Below are positions 48,529 through 57,116 of a stretch of DNA of 64,000 nt, piece after piece (position 1 is the stretch's first letter; each line of letters begins with the position of its first letter). This stretch comes from Candidatus Babelota bacterium (GTDB taxonomy: Bacteria; Babelota; Babeliae; Babelales; Vermiphilaceae). The position numbers and the translations under genes are program-made. The stretch covers positions 1 through 64,000 of the forward strand of contig RXKB01000016.1 of NCBI GenBank assembly GCA_003963225.1, given 5' to 3'. The notes under the pieces are model-generated. The model was not told where the DNA came from. It saw only the letters and a program-made list of their open reading frames with translations, and searched no databases.

Positions 48529-50049
48529 ATGTTTTTTAATTTAAAAAGTAAAATAAAAAAATTTTTTTTTCTAAATATTAACTTTTTTATATTGTTAAAT
48601 TGTACTTATGATCCTTCTTATTTTAATTTGTCAAAAAATATTGGTATTGATACAGGTGTTGTCGTATTTACTTATAATCGACCTAATTATTTTAAAAAAG
48701 TAGTAGATGCTTTAGTATCAAATCCGGAATCTCAAACTTTGCCATTTATATTTATTCTTGATGGTGGGTTAGAATCAACTAAAGAAGAAAATATTAAAAT
48801 TATTAATAGTGCAAATATAAAACATAAATTTGTTGTTGTCCATGATTCAAACTATGGTTGCGGGAGAACTTTGATTGATGGAAGGAGGTTTATGTTTGAA
48901 TGGTGTAATTTTAAAAAAATTATTTTTTTTGAGGATGACATTGTAATCAGTCCAGATTATATTAAGTTAGTCTTAAATTTATATAAATGGTGTAAAAAAA
49001 ATTATAGTAACGTTGGGTTGGTTCAATGTTTTAATAGAACATTTTTATCAGAAAAAAATAAGATACAGAATATAGATGTAGTGACAGAAACTTTTGGGTA
49101 TTATTGGGGCTATTGTATGGATAAAAATGCATACAATAAAATTAAAAAAATACTTGACGAGCATGAAAAAAATAATCTAATTCCATATTCAAAAGATAAT
49201 CCAAATGCCCTTGCGCTTGCTAAATGGTTTGAAAAAATTGTTTTTAGTAAAACTAAGATTATACCAAAAAGCACGCTTTTTTTAAGTTCAAGTATTAATT
49301 GGCATGCGTTCTTTACTAATTTAATTAATAAATTTTATTCTCAACCTTCCCTTTATAGAACCGGACAAGATTTTGAAATGCGCTTGGCTCTTTGGAAGGC
49401 GGGTTTAATTAAATTAACTACAATAGTTACGAGAGCAAAATATATTGGTGAATCCGGCACAACTCATAATACATATTCGTATCAATTGCTTGGTTATGCT
49501 GATCAACAAGATATACAATATAAAAATGATAATAGAATGAAAACTTTTCGAGTACATAAAACTAATTTGTCACCTTATTTAATTTTATTCGATTTTCCTT
49601 TAGGTTTAAACAAAATAAAAAGCTGTTGTCGGAATAAAATAAATCCAACTGTAAGAAGATTTATTAATACCTTAATTGAAAATGGTTTTGCGGTTTTAAT
49701 AAAAAATGCTCCGGATGATTTTACAAATAATCTCTATTATCATACAACCCAACATCTTAATGCCTTTGATAAGAACACAATTTTGAAAAAAATATATATT
49801 ATTCCAATTTATCGAAATAAAGATCTTGAAAGTTATATTGAATTAGAATGCAATCAAGATGGGCATACTTTTTTATATGTTACAGGAGAAAATATTGTCG
49901 CAACATTAATCAAATATAAAAATAATATATTGGAAAAATGTAATGGCTTAATAATAGAGAATGGTGATATTTATAAAGATATTTTGGTTCATTTTGACAA
50001 GCCATTTATATCTACATGGCAAAATTTTTTAAAAAAAACTCTTATATAA
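48529..50049 (+). CDS. Exported GT13-like glycosyltransferase with extra C-terminal domain
   Basis: A 506-residue protein with a hydrophobic N-terminal signal or anchor (KKFFFLNINFFILLN). The GT-A domain starts TGVVVFTYNRP, with the metal-binding EDD in FFEDDIVISPDY (about 135-137) and TFGYYWGYCMDKNAY. This pattern resembles GnT-I (GT13), which adds GlcNAc to N-glycans in eukaryotes, more than ordinary GT2 enzymes. Residues from about 350 form a second domain (LFDFPLGLNK onward) that I do not recognise. The gene is markedly richer in A and T, and in Lys, Asn and Ile, than its neighbours, which may reflect separate acquisition. Confidence 0.82.
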   Translation: MFFNLKSKIKKFFFLNINFFILLNCTYDPSYFNLSKNIGIDTGVVVFTYNRPNYFKKVVDALVSNPESQTLPFIFILDGGLESTKEENIKIINSANIKHKFVVVHDSNYGCGRTLIDGRRFMFEWCNFKKIIFFEDDIVISPDYIKLVLNLYKWCKKNYSNVGLVQCFNRTFLSEKNKIQNIDVVTETFGYYWGYCMDKNAYNKIKKILDEHEKNNLIPYSKDNPNALALAKWFEKIVFSKTKIIPKSTLFLSSSINWHAFFTNLINKFYSQPSLYRTGQDFEMRLALWKAGLIKLTTIVTRAKYIGESGTTHNTYSYQLLGYADQQDIQYKNDNRMKTFRVHKTNLSPYLILFDFPLGLNKIKSCCRNKINPTVRRFINTLIENGFAVLIKNAPDDFTNNLYYHTTQHLNAFDKNTILKKIYIIPIYRNKDLESYIELECNQDGHTFLYVTGENIVATLIKYKNNILEKCNGLIIENGDIYKDILVHFDKPFISTWQNFLKKTLI

Positions 50050-50061
50050 GGGCATTTGTAT

Positions 50062-51231
50062 ATGATCCTGAAAAATATATACAGCTTTGTATTTGTATTC
50101 ATGTATGTAGTAAATATTTGTGGAATCAATATTCTTTTTGTGACAGGATCCTTTCCCCATGTATCGCAAAGATTTATTCAGGATCAAATTGTAAAACTTA
50201 TTAATAATGGTCATTCTGCCCATATTCAATCATTACGTTTACCAAAGACAGATCATCTCCCCATTGATTTTACTAAATATAAGCTTATTAAAAAAACATT
50301 TTATGGAAAAGAGCTACCTCCATTGGAGTTATTTGATATTGTGTATGTGCAATTTGGTTATCACGGGCAACAAGTAGTTGAGCAAGCAAAAAAGCAAGGC
50401 TTTAAAGGACCTATTGTTGTATGTTTTAGGGGGAATGATTTAAGCGGTTATTTACAAAAAAATCCCCAGCGATATGAGCAGTTATTTAAAGACGCAGATC
50501 TTTTTTTGCCCGTGTGTAATTTTTTTGGGCAAAGGCTGGTGCAGCTTGGTTGTGATTGTGCAAAGATTATAACTCATCATTCTGCCATTAATATCAATTT
50601 TTTTGCTTTTAAAAAGCGTACCATTAATAGTGCGCAAAAACTTAATCTTATTTCTGTGTGCAGGCTGGTTGAAAAAAAGGGGTTAATTTTTGCTATTAAA
50701 GCGGTGAGTATATTAAAAAAGAAATATCCGCATATTAAATATACCATAGTTGGTGATGCAGATACGGTCAGCAAAGCCTATAAAGAATATTTACAGCAGC
50801 TTGTTAAAGAGTTGGGACTTGAACAACAAGTACTATTTTATGGGTGGGCAACACATGAAGAGCTTATGCCGCTTTTGGACAAGGCAGACATCTTTTTACT
50901 GCCTTCAATAACTGCTGCAGATGGAGACGAAGAAGGTATTCCTAATGCGGCAAAAGAAGCAATGGCTGTTGGTTTGCCTGTTATTATTACTGATCATGCA
51001 GGCAATAGTGAGCTTGTTGAGCATGAAAAAACGGGATTGCTTGTTAAACAAAAAGATGAACTGGAAATAGTAAAGGCAGTATATTGGTACATACAGCATC
51101 CGCAACAGCTTAAACAGATCACTCAAAAAGCACGTGAAAAAATAGAACAAGAGTTTGCTATTGATACAACAGTAAAAAAATTAGAGGCTATCTTTGAGCA
51201 GTTGCTTATCAATAAAAAGGCACACAAATGA
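50062..51231 (+). CDS. Exported GT4-type glycosyltransferase
   Basis: A 389-residue protein from the ATG at 50062, preceded by AAGGG. A TTG six bases upstream is the alternative. The export signal (NIYSFVFVFMYVVNICG) is followed directly by the GT-B strand INILFVTGSFPHVSQRF. Later motifs are FRGNDLSGY, SVCRLVEKKG and the donor loop EEGIPNAAKEAMAVGLPVI. It is related to the protein at 47388-48524. It follows the GT13-like gene by 12 bases and overlaps the next gene by four (ATGA), so it is firmly within the operon. Confidence 0.9.
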   Translation: MILKNIYSFVFVFMYVVNICGINILFVTGSFPHVSQRFIQDQIVKLINNGHSAHIQSLRLPKTDHLPIDFTKYKLIKKTFYGKELPPLELFDIVYVQFGYHGQQVVEQAKKQGFKGPIVVCFRGNDLSGYLQKNPQRYEQLFKDADLFLPVCNFFGQRLVQLGCDCAKIITHHSAININFFAFKKRTINSAQKLNLISVCRLVEKKGLIFAIKAVSILKKKYPHIKYTIVGDADTVSKAYKEYLQQLVKELGLEQQVLFYGWATHEELMPLLDKADIFLLPSITAADGDEEGIPNAAKEAMAVGLPVIITDHAGNSELVEHEKTGLLVKQKDELEIVKAVYWYIQHPQQLKQITQKAREKIEQEFAIDTTVKKLEAIFEQLLINKKAHK

Positions 51232-51959
51232 ACGTTATTTTTTGGCTTATTTTTGTACTAACAAATACAGTAATACAAGCAGTACCTGTGAACATGTATG
51301 TTATATATACCCCATCGCATCAGAGTTTGTATGAACAGTTTTTTTTGCCATCGTTCAAAGCGTTGGGTGATGATGAGATTAATTTAGTAGTCAAAAATAT
51401 TGAACAGACTTGCAAGACTGCATGTTACAAACAGGCCGGGTGGAAAGATACTACATTGCAAAAAGTGGAAATGATTATTGATGCCATTTATAAAACATGG
51501 AATTACTATTTTATATACAGTGATGTTGACGTGCAGTTTTTTGGGCCAATTAAAAAAGAGATAGAAACAGTATTGCAACAATATGATTTGGTTGTGCAAA
51601 AAGATCATCCAAATGGCACGTTGTGTTCTGGATTTTTTGCGTGTAAATCAAATGAAAAAACACTCAAATTATGGCAAGATGTATATAAAACAATGTGCGA
51701 AAAAGAAAAATATAGTGACCAGGGAGCTTTAAACTACTGTCTCGTGAAACAAAAGAACCCATATAACATTAGATGGACTTATTTGCCAAAAACATATTTT
51801 GGGGGAGCTACAAAAACTGGTCATAGTTGGTATCCAGGGCAATATGTGCCCGTGCCACAGAAACCAAAAATGCACCATGCAAACTGGACTGTTGGACTTG
51901 AAAATAAAAAAAAGCAACTTGGCCTTGTACGAAAGTTAGTTTATTACGCTAAAAAATAA
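51228..51959 (+). CDS. Exported nucleotide-sugar transferase (Nucleotid_trans type)
   Basis: A 243-residue protein with a signal peptide (VIFWLIFVLTNTVIQA, cleavage near AVP). The GT-A-like domain carries the metal-binding DxD in FIYSDVDVQFF (about 96-104), then LCSGFFACKSNEKTL, SDQGALNYCL and a late HHANWT. This order matches the Nucleotid_trans/GT77-like group, whose eukaryotic members include galactosyl- and xylosyltransferases. It is the last gene of the five-gene operon, with a four-base overlap upstream. Acceptor and donor are unknown. Confidence 0.85.
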   Translation: MNVIFWLIFVLTNTVIQAVPVNMYVIYTPSHQSLYEQFFLPSFKALGDDEINLVVKNIEQTCKTACYKQAGWKDTTLQKVEMIIDAIYKTWNYYFIYSDVDVQFFGPIKKEIETVLQQYDLVVQKDHPNGTLCSGFFACKSNEKTLKLWQDVYKTMCEKEKYSDQGALNYCLVKQKNPYNIRWTYLPKTYFGGATKTGHSWYPGQYVPVPQKPKMHHANWTVGLENKKKQLGLVRKLVYYAKK

Positions 51960-52053
51960 TATTTTTATATGCAATCAAGTAATTAAAATATTATTTTGTT
52001 TTTTTATTAAAATAGCTATATTATTTATAAAAATACAAACATATTATTTTTAT

Positions 52054-52410
52054 ATGAGTAACATGAAAAATAAATCGTTAACATTATTTTTAGCGTGTCT
52101 TTTATGCAGTTCAATATCCGATGCTCAGCCTCGCGAAGGAAGCAGGGAATTTTTTAACCGTCGGGCTGGTGCGGTAAGTCCATTAGATAATCCTCTGTTA
52201 GAAAGGGTTGCTCCTGTTGCTCAGTATGTATATCACGAAATTCGCACTCAGTATATTATAAATACGGATCGTCGGAAAAGACAGGATAGAAGAAATAATG
52301 TATACCAAACAAAAAGTAATGAACTGCAAAGAAGCGGTTTGTTCTACGCTGTTTCGGGTATGGGCATTGGTGGGTTGTTTTATTTATTATCTTTGTACAT
52401 AAAAAAATAA
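52054..52410 (+). CDS. Small exported protein with C-terminal hydrophobic tail
   Basis: A 118-residue protein. The signal peptide (KSLTLFLACLLCSSISDA, cleavage before QPR) is followed by a basic middle (DRRKRQDRRN) and a C-terminal hydrophobic segment (LFYAVSGMGIGGLFYLLSLYI). It would therefore be exported and then held in a membrane. The ATG at 52063 is an alternative start. No family was recognised. The next gene encodes a protease that also ends in a hydrophobic glycine-rich tail. Confidence 0.68.
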   Translation: MSNMKNKSLTLFLACLLCSSISDAQPREGSREFFNRRAGAVSPLDNPLLERVAPVAQYVYHEIRTQYIINTDRRKRQDRRNNVYQTKSNELQRSGLFYAVSGMGIGGLFYLLSLYIKK

Positions 52411-52491
52411 AAAATGTAACTGTTGCCTTTTAAATAGCTTTCTATATATTCATTATAGTTACATATAGAAAACGTTTTTAGGAAATATTTC

Positions 52492-53472
52492 ATGGTAAAC
52501 ATCATTGTTAAAGCTTTTTATTGCCAGTTATTTATTGCAACTTATATTTTTAGTCAAGGGGCATTTTTTAATGAACTTGAGCAGCAACTGCGTCAGGAAG
52601 AACAGGATGCGATTAGTGCTATTTTATATGAAGCAAAAGAATTTCCGCACACGGAATGCTTACCATTATTATACAACATTGAAGAAGCGCGTAATACTAT
52701 AAAAAAGACATTATTTGGTAATGGTGATCAACAATACTTTTGGACCCCACGAGAAGATACAGTGACTCCTACTGTAATACAAGATCATAATGATTTTACT
52801 ATGGAAAAAATCGCTTTATATACTGCTCAGTATGCCAATATGCTTGGTATTAAACCAGGCGTTATTAAAGCTGTATACAAACCATCCGAAACAAACAATT
52901 ATAGATGCGCTTTTGTAAAAGCAACTGATTTAAAAGAAAATAATTTTAAAATGCATTTTTGTATTGACTGGATGAATCAACAACATAGAGTATTTCCTCA
53001 TTCATCACATACTATTTTGCATGAACTTACTCATATTATTGAAGGTCATCCATTAGTCACAGATTTGATAATTTCAGCTATTGAACCATATTACAGCAAC
53101 AATGGCTTACCAACAGGTCTTGACCAAAAAATAAAAGCTTTAATGTTAATTCATGAAAAAATTGCTGATATTGTACCATTAATGTGGTCAAATAAGGTCT
53201 CATCTATACAAAAAATTCAACAATATGCATTTAATTTTTGCGTCTTATCATGCACACCTGTAGATGATGTGCATTTAACAGTTGCTGAACGTTGTGTATA
53301 TAATTCATTAATATATACGGAGCATCAAAATACATCAATACAAGGATTATTGTTTATAGTAAACCAAATGCCAAATTTAAAGTGTATGCTTATAAAAAGG
53401 GTATTATATTTTACCTCCGTCGGTTTTGTTGGAGTAGGAATTGGCGGATATATAGGTAATAAAGTTTTCTAA
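52492..53472 (+). CDS. Exported zinc metalloprotease (HExxH)
   Basis: A 326-residue protein with AGGAAA before the ATG and an export signal (YCQLFIATYIFSQGA). The zinc motif HELTH is at 177-181 in ILHELTHIIEGHP, and HEKIAD (221-226) fits the downstream ExxAD-type site that supplies the third ligand in M48-like peptidases. A hydrophobic glycine-rich tail (FTSVGFVGVGIGGYIG) may anchor it. The N-terminal half is shared with the protein at 28471-29394, which lacks the zinc motif. The substrate is unknown. A strong terminator follows. Confidence 0.85.
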   Translation: MVNIIVKAFYCQLFIATYIFSQGAFFNELEQQLRQEEQDAISAILYEAKEFPHTECLPLLYNIEEARNTIKKTLFGNGDQQYFWTPREDTVTPTVIQDHNDFTMEKIALYTAQYANMLGIKPGVIKAVYKPSETNNYRCAFVKATDLKENNFKMHFCIDWMNQQHRVFPHSSHTILHELTHIIEGHPLVTDLIISAIEPYYSNNGLPTGLDQKIKALMLIHEKIADIVPLMWSNKVSSIQKIQQYAFNFCVLSCTPVDDVHLTVAERCVYNSLIYTEHQNTSIQGLLFIVNQMPNLKCMLIKRVLYFTSVGFVGVGIGGYIGNKVF

Positions 53473-53503
53473 ATAATTCAAAAAATAGTGATATAAAAAT
53501 CAA

Positions 53504-53547
53504 AAAAAGGTATGATGATTAACATGTTCTAATCATTATACCTTTTT
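53504..53547 (+). terminator. Rho-independent terminator
   Basis: Eighteen-base arms with one G-U pair (AAAAAGGTATGATGATTA against its near-complement) enclose an eight-base loop, and the right arm ends in T5. It ends the metalloprotease gene, 20 bases before the murA start. Confidence 0.78.
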
Positions 53548-53567
53548 ACACACAGAGTATTGTATAC

Positions 53568-54863
53568 ATGAAACAATCTTTTATTTCTGTACAAAAATCT
53601 TATCCCTTGGAAGGAACCGTGAATGTTTCTGGTTCGAAAAATGCCAGCATGGTTATTTTGCTTTCTGCTCTTTTGGCAAAAGGCATTTCGCGATTTTATA
53701 ATATTCCTGCAATTGCAGATGTGTTTCAGATAGGCAATCTTTTGCAGTATCTTGGTGCAGATTTTACGTTTGATGTACAAAACAATTATGTTGAAATTGA
53801 CACCAATCGTGTAGAAAATAGACCTATTCCAGATGAAATTATGAAAACAACACGAGCTTCCATTTTAGTATTGGGGCCTTTGCTTGCACGTTTCGGTTCC
53901 TCTTTTTTGGGACTGCCTGGGGGAGATGCTATTGGTGCGCGACCTATAGATTTGCATTTGGACAATATGGCAAAAATGGGAGTTAGCGTGGGGTATGCTA
54001 ACAACATGGTTCACGCGTCGGTCAACGCAATAACAGGTGCCTATATTGTGCTTGCGTATCCGAGTGTTGGTGCTACTGAAAATATTTTAATGCTTGCAAC
54101 AGTGGCACAAGGTCGAACAACCATTGTAAATGCTGCAATTGAACCTGAAGTGCTAGATTTAATTGCCCTGTTACAAAAAATGGGCGCTTCTATTACTGTT
54201 ATGCAAACAGCAACCATTGTTATTGATGGTGTCAAGCAGCTACAGCCTGTTGATACTTATACTATTATTTCTGATCGGCTTGAAGCAGGTGCCTTGTTAA
54301 TTGCAGCTGCAATAACTGGTGGTGATATATATTTGCCAAATATCATGCATACTATGCTAGATGTTCCTTTGTTAAAGCTTGCACAAATGGGGTACACTAT
54401 TGAATATAGCCAATATATGCCAGGCATTCGTATAAAAGGGTGTACACAAGCGCGTGCTATATCTTTTAAAACTGGGCCTTATCCAAATTTTCCTACTGAT
54501 TTACAAGCCCCAATGATGGCTGCTTTAGTTTGTGCCCAAGGGATTAGCATTATTGAAGAAACGGTTTTTGAAAATAGATTGCAGCATGCGCATCAATTGT
54601 CATTATTAGGTGCCAATATAGAAATTATACATACCAACAAAGCAAAAATAACGGGTGTAAAAAGTATTATTGGAGCAACTATTACCGGCAATGATATTCG
54701 TGCTGTATGTTCATTAGTTTTGGCTGGTCTTGTTGCAGAAGATACAACAAAAGTATATGGCGTTTCTCATTGGCTAAGGGGTTTTGAAGGACTTGAAAAA
54801 AAACTTAACACGCTAGGTGCACCAGTGAAATTAGAAGCTGCGACGTCACAACTTACTATATAA
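53568..54863 (+). CDS. murA: UDP-GlcNAc enolpyruvyl transferase MurA, Cys-to-Asp type
   Basis: The first committed step of peptidoglycan synthesis, transferring enolpyruvate from PEP to UDP-GlcNAc. The 431-residue protein is full length with SGSKNA (Lys and Asn of the active site) and PNFPTDLQAP. The catalytic loop reads LPGGDAIGARP, with Asp at position 120 where E. coli has Cys115. The codon is GAT at 53925-53927. Asp at this site is known from Mycobacterium and Chlamydia MurA and makes the enzyme insensitive to fosfomycin. Shine-Dalgarno is weak. Together with the Ddl fusion it indicates a peptidoglycan pathway. Confidence 0.97.
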   Translation: MKQSFISVQKSYPLEGTVNVSGSKNASMVILLSALLAKGISRFYNIPAIADVFQIGNLLQYLGADFTFDVQNNYVEIDTNRVENRPIPDEIMKTTRASILVLGPLLARFGSSFLGLPGGDAIGARPIDLHLDNMAKMGVSVGYANNMVHASVNAITGAYIVLAYPSVGATENILMLATVAQGRTTIVNAAIEPEVLDLIALLQKMGASITVMQTATIVIDGVKQLQPVDTYTIISDRLEAGALLIAAAITGGDIYLPNIMHTMLDVPLLKLAQMGYTIEYSQYMPGIRIKGCTQARAISFKTGPYPNFPTDLQAPMMAALVCAQGISIIEETVFENRLQHAHQLSLLGANIEIIHTNKAKITGVKSIIGATITGNDIRAVCSLVLAGLVAEDTTKVYGVSHWLRGFEGLEKKLNTLGAPVKLEAATSQLTI

Positions 54864-54877
54864 ATATTAATTAATTG

Positions 54878-54907
54878 AGCTTTAATTATACTATTTCTAG
54901 TAAAGCT
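54878..54907 (+). terminator. Likely terminator after murA
   Basis: AGCTTTA and TAAAGCT, with an inner ACTA/TAGT pairing, are followed by TTTT. It lies between murA and the convergent atpG. Confidence 0.45.
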
Positions 54908-54929
54908 TTTGTAAAGGCAAGTTGTTATG

Positions 54930-55784
54930 TTAAAAATCTTGTGCATTAATTGCTGATGTAAATTCTAAAAGCTCTTTAGTTATTTTTGTTTGGCGTAGTT
55001 TATTGTATAAAAGTTTAGTTGAATCAAGCATATTTTTTGCATTTCTTGTAGACGTATCCATCGACAAAAAACGAGCTGCTTGTTCTGCTATTAATGTTTC
55101 AAAAAGCCAAACACTTAGTTGTGCGATTAGATATTGCTTTAAAAGTTGATTGAGTATTGTTGTAGGAGATTCATCCCAAATAAATGCATCTTTTTTTATA
55201 GTGGAAAATACAATATCTTTGTTTTGTATTGGCACTAATTGATGCGCAAAAGCTACTTGATTAAAAAAGCTTTTTGCAAAAGAGCCAATTACAGTAACTT
55301 TTCCATATCGTTCTTGATTATTAAAAAGGTAGTCAATAATTTCTTGTGCCGTACGTAAGTAATTTCCTGCTGAAAAAGTATTAAAAGTGAGTATGGGGTT
55401 AATATTAAGTTTAGCATGAGCGAAATCATATGTTTTCTTGCCTACGGTAATGCATTCAATCGTATGTTTTTGAATGATTAATTGTTTGACCGTTTGCAAT
55501 ATTGCGGTATTGAAATTGCCGCATAATCCCTTTTGGGAGCCAATAATAATAAGCAGTTCTGGGTTTTGATTATTGATTTTGCATACAGGATGTTCCCATT
55601 TAGGTGCCAACTGATAAGTGTTATAAAAAAGAGTGTCCACTTCTTTAAAATATTCTTTCAGTGTTGTTTGTTTTGCTTTTAGGCGTGTGTGGCTAGACAT
55701 AGCAATAAGTCGCATAGCATGAGTTATTTTTTGTATTGTTTCTATTGTTTTCATGCGTTGTCGCATTTGCATTAGTTGTGACAT
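54930..55784 (-). CDS. atpG: ATP synthase gamma subunit
   Basis: The gamma subunit is the rotating central stalk of F-type ATP synthase. The 284-residue protein is of normal length. Its N-terminal helix (MRQRMKTIETIQKITHAMRL) and C-terminal helix (RNAMDSTK-like NAKNMLDSTKLLYNKLRQ, then ELLEFTSAI) are both recognisable. LIIIGSQKGLCGNFN matches the family Rossmann-like core. AGGT lies seven bases before the ATG. No other atp gene adjoins it, so atpG appears to have moved out of the usual atp operon. Confidence 0.93.
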   Translation of the reverse strand: MSQLMQMRQRMKTIETIQKITHAMRLIAMSSHTRLKAKQTTLKEYFKEVDTLFYNTYQLAPKWEHPVCKINNQNPELLIIIGSQKGLCGNFNTAILQTVKQLIIQKHTIECITVGKKTYDFAHAKLNINPILTFNTFSAGNYLRTAQEIIDYLFNNQERYGKVTVIGSFAKSFFNQVAFAHQLVPIQNKDIVFSTIKKDAFIWDESPTTILNQLLKQYLIAQLSVWLFETLIAEQAARFLSMDTSTRNAKNMLDSTKLLYNKLRQTKITKELLEFTSAINAQDF

Positions 55785-55908
55785 AAAAAACCTATTTGCT
55801 ATAACATTTATTTTCTATACTATATTTGTTACTGTAATATGAAAGTACTCTTTTTGCAATATTTCTTTATTGTGATATGTTAAACGAAAATTTTTACACT
55901 GATATTTT

Positions 55909-56481
55909 ATGGAACTGCTGATTGATGGATATAACTTATTTAAGCAAATTGCTGGAGTTCAGTTCCTTTCATCAGTGCAAATTAAGTCTTATGTAGAAAC
56001 TCTTTTTAAATATGCAGAAAAAAAGAATCTGCAAACGCTTTTAATTTTTGATGGTGGCTTGAGTTCTTATCCTATGCATCAACAACATGGATTATTACAC
56101 ATAGTATATGTTGGAAAGCATAAAACGGCAGATGATGCCATTAAACAAACTATTGAGGAACAAGCTGGAAAAGATATACTGTTGGTTTCTTCTGATCGTG
56201 AACTTAACAGAATTGCAGACTATTACAATATTGCATCTATTGATGTACATGATTTTTGGGAATTTGTACGGTGCGCATTCCAGGTACAAAAAAAAACTAT
56301 GCAAAAAGTTGGCGCTACTATTAAAACAAGTCGTGGTAGCAATCCAGAGCTTGATGCCCTTATGATGTGCACTAAACTGACGCCTGTAAAGGACGATGAA
56401 GAAGTCGAAGTTACTGTTTGCCAATGGCTCAAAAAATCAAAAATAGACAAAAAGCTTTTGCAAAAAATCAAAAAATTGTAG
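55909..56481 (+). CDS. NYN/PIN-like ribonuclease domain protein
   Basis: A 190-residue protein of the YacP-like NYN group. LLIDGYNLF carries the first Asp and Asn, LLIFDGG the next acidic residue, and LLVSSDREL the later Asp of a PIN/NYN metal site. Members are predicted RNA nucleases, and YacP of Bacillus (Rae1) cleaves mRNA on the ribosome. The C-terminal tail is basic and contains a GSNPELDALM segment. The next gene is tsaE, after 80 bases. No Shine-Dalgarno is visible, so the start is by the conserved N-terminus. Confidence 0.85.
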   Translation: MELLIDGYNLFKQIAGVQFLSSVQIKSYVETLFKYAEKKNLQTLLIFDGGLSSYPMHQQHGLLHIVYVGKHKTADDAIKQTIEEQAGKDILLVSSDRELNRIADYYNIASIDVHDFWEFVRCAFQVQKKTMQKVGATIKTSRGSNPELDALMMCTKLTPVKDDEEVEVTVCQWLKKSKIDKKLLQKIKKL

Positions 56482-56561
56482 TACGTTTTTATTTAGGAAA
56501 AAATGACTAAGACAATTCAAAATAGTATAATCAAGTCAAATAATTAACAAAAAGATATAAC

Positions 56562-56996
56562 ATGAGTGCTACCTTTACCCTTCATTATACTTATGATGAG
56601 CTAGGTTCTATTATTCAACAATATGAATCATTATTAAAACAAAAACAGATTATTACATTTACTGGTGGGCTGGGTGCCGGCAAAACAACTTTTATTAGGC
56701 ATCTTTTAACACACTGGGGTGTTGAAGAAGCGTCTATTACAAGCCCCACCTTTACGTATGTTAATGTGTATACAAATAAAGATGGCATTACATTTTACCA
56801 TTTTGATTTGTATCGGATACAAACGCTGCAAGAGTTTACTATTGCCGGTTTTGCAGAATATCTATACGCTCCTTCTTCTGTAGCATTAATTGAATGGCCA
56901 GAACCTATTATGCCGCTTATAAAAAGCTCTTTTGCACATTGTACGTTTGCATATGGAAATGAAGAGGATCAACGAATTATTACTATCACAACGTAA
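56562..56996 (+). CDS. tsaE: tRNA threonylcarbamoyladenosine ATPase TsaE
   Basis: ATPase of the complex that makes t6A at position 37 of ANN-decoding tRNAs, working with TsaB and TsaD. The 144-residue protein has the Walker A motif GGLGAGKTTFIRHL, the switch region SPTFTYVNVY, HFDLYRI and IEWPE, all typical. tsaB, tsaC and tsaD are not in the window. It ends before a strong terminator. Confidence 0.95.
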   Translation: MSATFTLHYTYDELGSIIQQYESLLKQKQIITFTGGLGAGKTTFIRHLLTHWGVEEASITSPTFTYVNVYTNKDGITFYHFDLYRIQTLQEFTIAGFAEYLYAPSSVALIEWPEPIMPLIKSSFAHCTFAYGNEEDQRIITITT

Positions 56997-57053
56997 ACTG
57001 TTTTTGTTTTGCAGTTATAAAAAAAGTAGTTTTTTGATGTATCATGGCAATTA

Positions 57054-57085
57054 AAAAGCCAGTATCAATACTGATACTGGCTTTT
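57054..57085. terminator. Strong terminator between tsaE and the MutS-like gene
   Basis: Fourteen-base arms (AAAAGCCAGTATCA and its complement) enclose a four-base loop ATAC. An A-run precedes and a T-run follows, so it can act on both strands between convergent genes. Confidence 0.8.
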
Positions 57086-57116
57086 GTTTGTAATACTAAT
57101 CTAAGCAAATATGTGT

